Shown one piece after another: positions 30,973-40,053 of a DNA stretch of 64,000 bases (the first letter of the stretch is position 1; every line of letters starts with the position of its first letter). The notes beneath the pieces are model-generated. The model was given only the letters and a program-made list of their open reading frames with translations, searched no databases and was not told the DNA's origin. Position numbers and translations under genes: made by a program. The stretch spans positions 3,410,001-3,474,000 of the forward strand of contig OX637334.1 in NCBI GenBank assembly GCA_951799405.1, read 5' to 3'. Source of the stretch: Agapetus fuscipes (lineage: Eukaryota > Arthropoda > Insecta > Trichoptera > Glossosomatidae).

Positions 30973-31471
30973 AATGCTAACCATTAAGCAGAAAAGTCTA
31001 ATGTACTTCGTTCACGTTATAAGAAATGAGAAATATCACCTTCTCCATCTTTCTTCTTTCTTTTTTTTAAATAGATTTGGGGAAATGAATGCAATCCACC
31101 ACTTATATTTCCCTGGCCAGTTGTCTTCATGCGGAATCAGAAGTTTGTGTGCATGCAACGGCATCTGTTGAACCAGGGTCGAAGTTATGGTCAAGTGGGC
31201 TAGACGCAAGATTTGAACCAACGTTATCCGGTTCCAAATACGCTAGTCGAACATGCGCCTCTATCCCTCGGCCATATCACCGACCTCACACTCTCCACCA
31301 ATCTTACAGGGCAAGATTGAAGGGAGAAGATCTCAGGGACGCCGAAGGACATCATGGCTGAAAAACCTGCGACAATGGTTCGACAGAAGCACCAATTCCC
31401 TGTTTCGAGCCGCAGCATTCAAAGTCAAAATAGCCATGAAGATCGCCGATTTCAAAAAATAATCTACCTGT
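30973..31471 (+). pseudogene. LINE-G C-terminus, split by a Ser-tRNA-like SINE
   Basis: The left piece encodes FVHVIRNEKYHLL-type sequence; the right piece (31304-31462) reads GRRSQGRRRTSWLKNLRQWF then LFRAAAFKVKIAMKIADFKK and a stop. This is the familiar end of RTE-type LINE proteins in arthropods. RT and endonuclease are absent. Confidence 0.75.
31046..31303 (-). mobile_element. tRNA-Ser/Leu-like SINE inside LINE-G
   Basis: Minus strand: head GGTCGGTGATATGGCCGAGG (A box) with B box GGTTCAAATC, then a body ending in an A/G-rich tail (T-rich at 31046-31070). ATCTT flanks both sides (31045-31049 and 31303-31307 approximately). The GGCCGAGxGxxxAxxGCG start is that of class II tRNAs. Only one copy seen, so SINE status is inferred. 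Confidence 0.6.
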
Positions 31472-31824
31472 ACCAAAGACCGGTCACCATATGTAGGTCA
31501 ATCCAGCCTTTCACCGAATGAGTTTTGTTTGACAATAGGCACTTTCTACAGCGACTATCAAGCTCGCAAAAGGCTCTTGAGGTGTGATTCACACAAACAC
31601 AGTGCTCACTAAAGAAACCGTCTTAATATTATAATTAATAATAGAAACATGGGTTAACGATTTATATGAGAAGAATTAATAAAATTTACTTTATTTTTTA
31701 CCATGTGTAGGCACTCGTATCGAAATTAACATTTTGACTTACACAGCAAATTTTGTGGATCGCATGATAGTACTCGTAGCATATTGATATCAAGCCTAAT
31801 TGTAGTGTTCTTGTTGCTCCACAG

Positions 31825-31895
31825 GACTTGTCTGCTCAGCACGTGAAGATCTTCTGCAAAGGACACGAGATCCCCAACAAGAAGGTCATTAAGCA
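31825..31895 (+). CDS. DUSP11: DUSP11-like phosphatase, internal exon c
   Basis: A 71-nt exon between TTGCTCCACAG and GTAAGTAG. Frame 0 gives DLSAQHVKIFCKGHEIPNKK followed by VIK, ending with two bases of a split codon. KIF..GH(E/Q)(I/V)P..... matches the DUSP11 segment that follows YY.PED and precedes the helix before the catalytic loop. All three exons are in phase. The next exon should carry HC-TG-NRTG-type residues, which I did not find in the remaining 32 kb. The real intron may be very long or the exon lies beyond the window. Confidence 0.78.
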
Positions 31896-31984
31896 GTAAG
31901 TAGCACCAACTTGTCACTTGTCAAATCACAGGTACGCGTGACGCGACTGTAAATGTAAAGCTGCCACCATTCCGCTGGATATGA

Positions 31985-32045
31985 ATGAAATAGGATAGAA
32001 ACTCTGGCCACCCCTAGCGGAATGGCGGCAGAGCTACAGTTACAG
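31985..32045 (+). mobile_element. LINE-F 3' end fragment
   Basis: ACTCTGGCCACCCCTAGCGG AATGGCGGCAG... matches the end of the 23166-23515 copy. Confidence 0.6.
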
Positions 32046-33046
32046 GCGCCACGGCTCTCCTCCCACTGCGTCCACCCACACGAGACCTCCTCCCAGAGGC
32101 TCGCCATCACGTCGTGTAATTTGAGCGGATTAACTTAACAAAATGTCGTAATCAGATAATACAAATTGCGACATTAAAAATTAGCAAACAAATTGTGTTT
32201 CTACGAAAATGTAATCTTTCAAGTCGGTGCGGAAGACAGCTCAAGGCTCGTTCTGAGAAATGTATGCTGCGCACGGTGCTATTCTAGGTGAGTGTGTGCT
32301 CCACAGCGTACAGGTAACCAGCCAGGCGAGGACATCAAGCTAGACAATTACAGTGATTAGAGAAAAGTCGTCTAGTTAGCCAAAAACAAACAAGCAACAG
32401 GAAATTGCTTTAAACAGAACATTGTGATTAGCGATAGGGAGATTGGAGAGATGTAGAGTGTGGAGGAGGAAGAGAGGGGGACAGGCTAGACCGGTAATGG
32501 CTCCCGTCAGAATGTGACGAAACAATTTGTCCGCCAGGCGAGCGCGGGTGATGTATGAGCAGCCATGACTGATCTAAATAAATTGGTAATCACATTCACA
32601 GGCACGGAACTGCATCCGCTATCACGGCCAGTCAGGAAGTGCGCTCGGACACAACGCTCGGACATGCTGTTCTCACACACGGCTTAGAACTGCTGATGCT
32701 GGCTAGTTTAATACACTAAACGTTGGATTTATCGGTTCATTATCGGCGGTATCAGCTGCGCGCGCACGCGGGAGGTGATTTACTGTTGGTTGCTGGTTGC
32801 TCAACTAAACTCCTGCCTGCTGCCGACTTGCTGCGTGATGAACATTTACTAATTACCATACATCAGCTACAGGAGCAGCTCTCTAAGCCAACACCCACTT
32901 AACTTTCCCAAAAACAGATTGATGACGTTACAATTCGACAATAATGTGCACGCGATGTAAACAAAGCGATAGTTTACGGCGGCGAGGCACGAAGGTGGAG
33001 AAACAACGAGTGCAAGAGGGGAGGACTAGAGCCGTCTTCCATACCA
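32046..33046. other. Intron/intergenic, no recognised feature
   Basis: Less repeat-laden than its surroundings, with a moderately GC-rich stretch near 32640-32830. No ORF or family match found. Confidence 0.4.
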
Positions 33047-33429
33047 GAAGCGCTATACTGCTGAATTCTTGAAGACCAAAAGAAAAAGGCCATCATCACC
33101 ATCTTGTAAAGGCAGCGCCTTGTTGTGTCAGCCATTTGTCTCTGTTTGTTGCCATCCTCTTGAGATGCGAATAGGGAGAGACATCCATAAGCCGCGTCAC
33201 ATACTTTCAGTATGAAGTTCTTGGGTAACTTTTTTTCGACTTCCTAAGACTTTTCCTTCAAAGATGTTGTTCAGAAAGATGCTATGTCTGATTGAGTGCC
33301 CTATTAGCTTGGTTTTCCTAAATAAGGTGTACTGTGATTTTCTATCCATGGAATTCTTTCGCAAGCGCTAGCAAGCTCCGAATTGGATTGATAGCCATTG
33401 TGTAAAGAATTTAACAGAATAGCGCTTCA
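33047..33429 (+). mobile_element. MITE-G copy, apparently split
   Basis: Left end GAAGCGCTATACTGCTGAATTC (33047) and right part 33317-33429 ending AATTTAACAGAATAGCGCTTC are inverted ends of one family. The ~240 bp between are foreign to it. Confidence 0.6.
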
Positions 33430-34097
33430 GAGCATGCTCGCCACAAGCGTTCGCCTTTGCGTTTTACATGCAGGATGGACAAGACCTGATAAGTCGGTCA
33501 CTCCCTCCCAGGAGAGCAGCAGAATGCAGAATCATAGGGCGACACTGAAGAGATCCGCTGATAGCCCTAAACGAAAACCACAACAACAGTTACACTTATT
33601 AATGACAAAGCTATTAAACCTATGAGAAGAATCTGTTGGCATGACACTGCTTAATAGCGCAGCGTACATCTCGCTTTACAATATGAGAGATTTATCGGCC
33701 TCGACCAGTGCCCAGCAGGCCCGCAGCAGTTGCCAGTATATCACAGACAGAGAGAGATCTAACAAATAATTGAATACATCTATTTCCCCACGTTCCCCGC
33801 GGCTGTGGACATCAGCTCGGCCGGCTCCTGTTGGTTCCTCTCTCTGCTGAGTTGGTGTTGGTGCTGTATACACACACGCTACACATACTTACACGTGTCT
33901 GCAGCATCAGACAGCCACGTGGGCGCGCGCCGCACCAAACGTGTAATTTCAAATTGGAAAACAAATAGCCCAACAAATACCAGACATTACAACATGTACA
34001 AACAGATAATTCATAGAGATGGAAGAGGGAGCTGCGAGTGCTCCCCGTGGCCTGGAAGGTGAAGGCTGGTCGGAGCGCTAGTGGTCCCAGAACAAAG
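33430..34097. other. No recognised feature
   Basis: Frames at 33398-33625 and 33805-34062 show no known domain and only partly avoid stops by chance. Confidence 0.4.
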
Positions 34098-34638
34098 TGT
34101 TATATTTAGGATTGAGAGGTACCTCCAGGATGTACCTAGGATACGTACTCCCGGCTAGCCATCATCATCACTCAGGGCGTGGGAATTCTTTCTAGTGGTA
34201 TTGCTTATTCTAATTTGGGAAAGGTTGCAATTGATTAAAACATGATTATAAGTAAACAAAACAGGGTTTATTAAATTAATATGGGAAAGAGAAAGGGGAT
34301 AGATAAGGCCAGACCTGCACTTTGGCGCTAACAAGCACTTCCACAAATAACTGTTGCGTCAGTCTACGAGGTAGACGCTTCTACAGGTAGAGCTCCACGG
34401 TGAAAGATCCTCTGCACCAAGCTCCGGATCACAAGGCACGTGCCACGATTACAGTCCTGCCAAATGGCTTAGCAGCTAAGGCAGCGTGCAGCTTCGGCAC
34501 AACTTCGGGTTGTGCCGAAGAAACACGACTATATCCGTAGTCCTTCGGCTAACGACCGCGGCAACCTCACAAGTCATCACGCACTGACATCACGGCAATG
34601 TATTTTAAAATTTTATGAATGTTATTATTTGTATAACA
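34098..34638 (-). mobile_element. Diverged solo LTR related to the 647-bp family
   Basis: Minus strand starts TGTTATACAAATAATAAC and ends AATATAACA. The last ~210 bp align with the 647-bp LTRs (CCCTTTCTC..., AATAAACCCTGTTTTG, CCACGCCCTGAGTGATG, GCTAGCCGGGAGTACG). Flanks AAAG and AGAG agree at 3 of 4 bases. 541 bp, older copy or sister family. Confidence 0.7.
34492..34520. repeat. Perfect 12-bp hairpin inside the LTR
   Basis: CTTCGGCACAAC, a 5-nt loop, then GTTGTGCCGAAG. Could be an RNA structure of the LTR transcript; function unknown. Confidence 0.8.
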
Positions 34639-35068
34639 AGAGACATAGCATGCAGCAGTTGGAGCGGGGAGAGAACAATGAGATGATCACGTCTCTGCAT
34701 CCTACTTACTTTCTTGGTATAATTTCTGTCTTCAATTATGGCTATGTGTGTTTAAATATTTAATTAGCAATAACCTCATTGACTTCGGTTAGAGATCAAG
34801 AGGTTCATGTCGGAACATGTCATTCGAGAAGATGATTTGTAACGTACTTAGGACGTCTTGGACAACAATATGATGACGCAAACTTGCCTACATTCTCTGT
34901 GCATGTTCATGCAAGTTTAAACCAATAAGTACACCACGTTAATTTTCTGCTCTGGTGTATTCGTAAAGGGAGCCGCTTTGTGAAAGTTGTGTGCTGAACA
35001 AATCTTTAAAATTGCAAAGTCACGTAATCTTCCATGCAGTTCTTCCGTGATTTTATTATTGATGTGTC
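34639..35068. other. No recognised feature
   Basis: Nothing recognised. Confidence 0.35.
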
Positions 35069-35204
35069 TATAATCTAAGTTGCAAATGTATATTATGTTA
35101 TACATGCATGTCCACAAACAGACACGGGTAAGTTTGCGTAAGTACCTACTTACAAATCGTAAAGCAAACCTCAAATGAACATAAGCCCTGCAACTTCTGC
35201 CGAT
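35069..35204 (-). mobile_element. SINE-C fragment
   Basis: TATAATCTAAGTTGCAAATG to CATAAGCCCTGCAACTTCTGCC; about half of the family. Confidence 0.7.
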
Positions 35205-35781
35205 AGGGCCAATGAGGTAGTGGATCGACTGCCGATACTGTGCCAAAGACGAATTTAAGAGTTTTCATGATAACCGGAATTGGCGAATAACTGAGAACTG
35301 TTCAAAGTCCAAAGGTAGCCCGGCAAGGAGCCACAATCCTCAGCAATGAGTTAAACAGGGTGAAAAGGTAAATTTTGGCTAATGTTATTGTCGACATAGA
35401 GAGAAGTAGTTAAAAATTTGGAGCATCTGATCCGCTTCGTGCATTGTGAGTAAAAACTCGTGCTACTCCCAGTCTATTGTCCTGGAGGCGGCATGCTAGC
35501 ATGTCCTCCATCACGCGGGGCATTATCTGTACGGAGGCTGTGGCTACTACAGAGAGATCCAATAACAAAACAGTATAAACATCTCTCTCTCTCTATCTGC
35601 ATTTGCATCTGGGTCAGGTTTTAATTGAGAAGTACAAATGCTCCCCCGAGGGGGACTCCGGCTTATCATAGAGGAGATCACATGCGGGGGGAGGAGGGGC
35701 AGACAGAGGAGAAGATTACACGGACCTTGTGTAATTCAATTATGGAGAAAACATAGCCATGTACGCTGGAAATGAAACACT
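35205..35781. other. No recognised feature
   Basis: Short CT run at 35582-35596; nothing else. Confidence 0.35.
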
Positions 35782-35976
35782 TGAAGACTGCAGGGGAAGA
35801 ACAAGGAATGTCAGTTGAAGATTTTTTTTAGTAAATCAAAATTGTAAATTTGAAAGTCTGTATTTCTCATGGTTATTGCCTGTCACAAAGAAATATCGCC
35901 ATAAACTGTGATAGCGGCTGTTGTTACATTACAATTTTTGCAGAGCCTTAGATACATACAAATGCCACTAAATAGG
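35782..35976 (+). mobile_element. MITE-E copy, right end missing
   Basis: TTGAAGACTGCAGGGGAAG, TGGTTATTGCCTGTCAC, CATAAACTGTGATAGCGGC, AAATGCCACTA; the terminal ~60 bp are lost. Confidence 0.75.
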
Positions 35977-36089
35977 AAAACCTGTTGTGCACAAAAAAAA
36001 AATGTTACTGAAGCTGATAGCATACCTTGGGTTGCACTTCTTGTGGGACTGTTGCTAGATCACGAGTAGAGCGAAGAATGATATACATA

Positions 36090-36240
36090 ATACAAAATAA
36101 TAATAGAAAGTCTGAGGATAGGGTTACTGTGAATCCTCTACGCATGGAGTGCAACCCAATCAGAGTGTTGCGATGGACAGTGCCACAATATGTGAGGCAC
36201 GTCCTGGGAGCTGGCGCCGCAAGGGCACTCTGCTGATGGG
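36090..36240 (-). pseudogene. R1-like LINE ORF2 C-terminal remnant
   Basis: One minus frame reads CPCGASSQDVPHILWHCP, the CxCG...HILxxC motif that closes Jockey/R1-type ORF2 (compare CECGATLQDVRHILWDC at 15 kb). Only the motif and a few dozen codons survive. Confidence 0.6.
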
Positions 36241-36693
36241 ATGAACCACCTAATCCACTTTTATTGTTCGCCAATGTTCACAAAGGTAGGATGGACCATC
36301 TAATCCACTTTTATTGCTAGCCAATGTTCACAAAGGTAGGATGGACCATCTAATCCACTTTTATTGCTAGCCAATGTTCACAAAGGTAAGATGGACCATC
36401 TAATCCACTTTTATTGCTAGCCAATGTTCACAAAGGTAGGATGGACCATCTATAATCCACTTTAATTGTTGGCCAATGTTCACAAAGGTAGGATGGTCAA
36501 TCTAATCCACTTTTATTGTTAGCCAATGTTCACAAAGGTAGGATGGCCCATCTAATCCATTTTTATTGTTAGCCAATGTTCACAAAGGTAGGATGGTCAA
36601 TCTAATCCACTTTTATTGCTAGCCAATGTTCACAAAGGTAGGATTGGACCATCTATAATCCTCTTTAATTGTTGGCCAATGTTCACAAAGGAG
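36241..36693. repeat. 50-bp tandem repeat, 9 units
   Basis: Unit contains CCAATGTTCACAAAGGTAGG, ATGGACCATC and TAATCCACTTTTATTG. CCAATGTTCA occurs at 36271, 36321, 36371, 36421, 36473, 36523, 36573, 36623 and 36676. Period 50, with 2-3 bp insertions in two units. Confidence 0.95.
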
Positions 36694-36945
36694 AAGTTGC
36701 GGCGCGTGGCGTTGTTTGCTCAGTACATGAAAGACTGCGCCGCCTCTGAGGTATTACTCACTACTCAAACTTACCGCAATCATTATGTCATAATTTGGAA
36801 ACTAAAAACCAAAAAATTGTGTCGTTGCTGGTTCAAAAATGAGGCATCCAAAAACTCCCATTTTCAGCTTTTTTGCTACATTCCATTTCACCTGTAACTA
36901 TCAATTGTGGAACCTTGCGCTCCTTGAATAAAAGGTGACTATTTA

Positions 36946-37117
36946 AAGCATGCCCGCAAGCAGGCGATGTGTACATACAAAATAAACCAAACCTCACGTG
37001 AACATAATCCTTGAAACTCCTACCACCTTCCTCTGAAACAACGGTGACTTTAGAAAAGTGACGCAATTTTTTTACATTGTGGGGTCAGCCTCATACCAAC
37101 GTATAAGTCAAGAAATA
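36946..37117 (-). mobile_element. SINE-C copy, 3'-truncated
   Basis: CATGCCCGCAAGCAGGCGATG to GGGGTCAGCCTCATACCAAC; diverged. Confidence 0.7.
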
Positions 37118-37144
37118 AAAATTACCTGGATTGAAAATAATTAT

Positions 37145-37240
37145 TCCTTTACCAAAGGTCCATCCAGCCTCACAGCCACTGGGTATTGCTTGAGAATTAG
37201 CGCTTCCTGTAGCGACGACCAAGCTTTCTAAGGGATTTTA
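37145..37240 (+). mobile_element. SINE-B 3' fragment
   Basis: CCTTTACCAAAGGTCCATCC and AGCGACGACCAAGC mark the family body and tail. Confidence 0.65.
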
Positions 37241-37957
37241 AGTGTTTTATTTCACATCTGTAGGAGTCAGTCTCCTACCAGTCTTACATGAAAAAAAGAA
37301 AATGTACTTACAAAGCCGAGTTACTCTTGTGGGCTGTGCATTTGATAAACCGTTTTATTTTGATTCCTTACATTTTTACAGTATCTACTTCCAATTGCAA
37401 TAAACTTGTAAGCGTGTTTGGATGTTGCCTTAAAGAGTTTATTACTTTATTAAGGTTTAGTGCGGCCTTAATGTAAGGCAGCTGCCCTAAGTGATCTCTC
37501 AGCGCTAATGTCCTGGCCACCAAGTGTAACAACTCAGCACTTTAACTCATTCATACCGTTAACCAAAAAATGTACATAAATTGAAATGCACGCTCGGAGT
37601 GAGAGTTTTAGCTTTGGTAGATTTTTTGTGAAACTTGAGTTTAGGCTTGGAGTGGTATAATTGTGGTGTGGCAGTGGCCGCCTCCTCATTACGGGCAATA
37701 CGTTACGTGCCTCCCGGAGCGCCGAGCCGTGATGTTGGGGAGATCGGCGCGGCCGGGTTGATGAGAGGGTGCGCCTGCTCAGCACACATTACACCACAGG
37801 ATCTGATTCCTCCAATAGAGTTATTTTCCCAGATTATTTTTAAGCCTTTCAAGATGGAAGGTTGCCACAGAGACAGCTGGCAAGTCCGTTAAGACAGTGG
37901 TTTAATGCGATATTCCCCAGTGTCCGCTGTCGGGGTACACTATCAGTATACCATATA
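37241..37957. other. No recognised feature
   Basis: Frames at 37288-37476 and 37635-37892 show no domain. Confidence 0.4.
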
Positions 37958-38526
37958 TGAAGACTACAGCGGAAGAACAAGGTATGTCAGTTGAAGTATA
38001 TTATGGGTAAATCAAAATAATCTAATCTAATCTAATCTAAGTTGCAAGGATATGTTACATTGAAGATTCACATTACATGCATTCTCACAACCAGACACGT
38101 ACAAGTTCGCGCTTGCACATGCCTCATGTGAACCTACAACATAAAAATCAAATCTCAAATGGACATACACCCTGCAACTCTTGCCGTCCTTCCCTGAGAC
38201 AGGGGTGACATTGGCAAAGTGAACCATTTTTACAGCATGGGTGGTCAGCCGCATACCAACCTATAAGTCAAGGAACACACACACACGACAAATTACATTT
38301 TATACATCATTAAATAATAATAATAATAATAATAATAAAATAATAAATTTGAAATCATGAAAACCTGTCACAAAGAACCGAAAATAACGTCAGAAACTGT
38401 GATAGCAACTGTTGTTGCATTACAAATTTTGCAGAGTTTTAGATACACACAGATGCCACTAGATTTTACTTTCTTTCTTACGAACTTATTTTTGTTTATA
38501 TTCCTTGTTTTCCCCTGTAGTCTACA
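37958..38526 (+). mobile_element. MITE-E copy, TSD TA, split by SINE-C
   Basis: TGAAGACTACAGCGGAAG after TA (37956-37957), and CCCCTGTAGTCTACA before TA (38527-38528). SINE-C (38018-38274) and an (AAT)n run interrupt it. Confidence 0.8.
38018..38274 (-). mobile_element. SINE-C copy inside MITE-E
   Basis: Starts with four AATCT units and runs through the complete family to CATACCAACCTATAAGTCAA. Confidence 0.85.
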
Positions 38527-38654
38527 TATTATATATTATCTCGGATCATGTTGCAGGTTTGAGACCAATAGTAACATCATCTAATGTCCCCAAAAATAGT
38601 AAACAAAAATAATTCTGTAATTATGTGAAATATTCATTAGGGAAACTATCTGGC

Positions 38655-39262
38655 ATACTTATCTGACTGAAAAAACACTGAAGGATAGAATTCATAATGA
38701 TTGGGTGATGAACGAGTGTGGTATAAAAGAGAATAAGAGAAATAAAGTACAAAAAGCACCATGAGATGGTTCCGACATCTTGAAAGAAGAATAACGAAGA
38801 AAGTGTACAGAGGAAATGTCAGGGGAAAACGTGGAATGGGAAGACCGAGGAAGAAACGGATACACTACAATTTTAGGTGAGATTGCAAAATAATGGATCC
38901 TGCAGAGTGAGAATAAGAGAAGAGTATGTATAAAGAATGATAAAAAAGATATGCAAGGACTGAAAAAAGTAGAGACGCATCTGCGGAGAACGACTAACGC
39001 AGAAATTGTAGATAGAAAATGTCAGAGGAAAGCGTGGAAGGGGAAGACCGAAGAAGAAATGGATAGACCAAATAGGTGAGATTGCGAAAGAATGTAACCT
39101 GCAGAGGTTACAGAAGAGAAAAAGAAGAGCATGTACAAAGAAAGTGATGAATGCTGAAGAGATATGCAAGAACAAAAAAAATTGGAGACGCATCTGCGGA
39201 GGTACCGGACACTCCTTGTAGAACGGCGGCAAGATGCAGTAACAGTCACTCTTTCGCCATTC
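38655..39262 (+). pseudogene. LINE-F C-terminus, duplicated in tandem
   Basis: Two successive copies carry AGAGGAAA..CGTGGAA.GGGAAGACCGA (38814-38855 and 39017-39056), encoding the RGKRGxGRPRKxW block. Each is followed by an AGACGCATCTGCGGAG end (RRRICGG). The second copy ends with TGTAGAACGGCGGCAAG. Many stops; non-functional. Confidence 0.7.
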
Positions 39263-39600
39263 CTCTAGGGGTGGTCAGCTTCATTTGTCTACTGTCCTGT
39301 CCACTTGCACTATGGGAACGCTTTGTGGACTTGCGATACATTACACGGCTCGCGCGAACATCTGCACTCGTTGCGCAACGTTCCTGGAAGAATCTCACTC
39401 AGAGCAGCAACAATAGCGCCAGTACACACAACATTTCTGCAACAATGCTCCACACTGTCAACATGCAGACGTCACAAGCGCAATAAAACATATCGAGTGT
39501 TTGTTCATGTGGCTGACAGTTCCAGGTAGTGTCTGGCAGAGCTGTTTCACAGGACCACCTCGCATTGTGTGCGGTAGTTGGGTGAGCTAGTAGGTCATGC
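39263..39600. other. No recognised gene
   Basis: 39410-39500 (ACACAACATTTCTGCAACAATG ... AAACATATCGAGTGTT) recurs at 48300-48365, so it is a repeat of unknown type. Confidence 0.5.
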
Positions 39601-39848
39601 TATAATCTATAATCTAAGTTGCAAGGATATATTCATTCAAAGCTCTCAGATGTATGCCCACAAACAAACACGTGTAGTTCGCGCTTACAAATGCTGATTG
39701 TGTACTTACAAATTAAATCCAAACCTCAAATGAACATAAGCCCTGCAACTCTTGCCGACATTCCCTGAAACAGGGGTGACATTGGCAAAGTGAACCATTT
39801 TTTACAGTATGGGTGGTCAGCCTCAAACCAACCTATAAGTCAAGGAAT
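39601..39848 (-). mobile_element. SINE-C copy
   Basis: Very similar to the 2122-2358 copy (shares GGATATATTCATTCAAAGCT); ends ACCTATAAGTCAAGG. Confidence 0.85.
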
Positions 39849-40053
39849 GTAATGCAATCTAAATTTTACGGAAAGTATTAAAGAGTCGCTTTCCCCAAAA
39901 AATGCCGTTTTTGTTTGTTTGAACTTGATTTTCTTCATCACTGTTACTCTTTTACTAAGACCATAAAGTGTAAGAAACAAAAACCGTAGATTTTGAGGAA
40001 AATCACTCTTTAATACTTTCCGTAAACTTTACTTTACTCAAGTTTTGCAACTC

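Larger units (their letters stand above)
30912..31636 (+). mobile_element. SINE-B copy split by LINE-G
   Basis: Head CGGTTCGTAGTCTAGCGG ... AGAAGGTTCAAATGC (30914-30975), then LINE-G, then SINE-B from ACCAAAGACCGGTCACC (31472) to the tail CAGTGCTCACTAAAGAAACC. Confidence 0.75.

Noticed and set aside
36241..36693. CRISPR-like array
   Set aside because: Units are contiguous 50-bp repeats with no unique spacers, in a eukaryotic setting.
40045..40047. Start codon of the LINE RT frame
   Set aside because: The codon is TTG and lies in the host MITE-P, upstream of the element's truncated 5' end.
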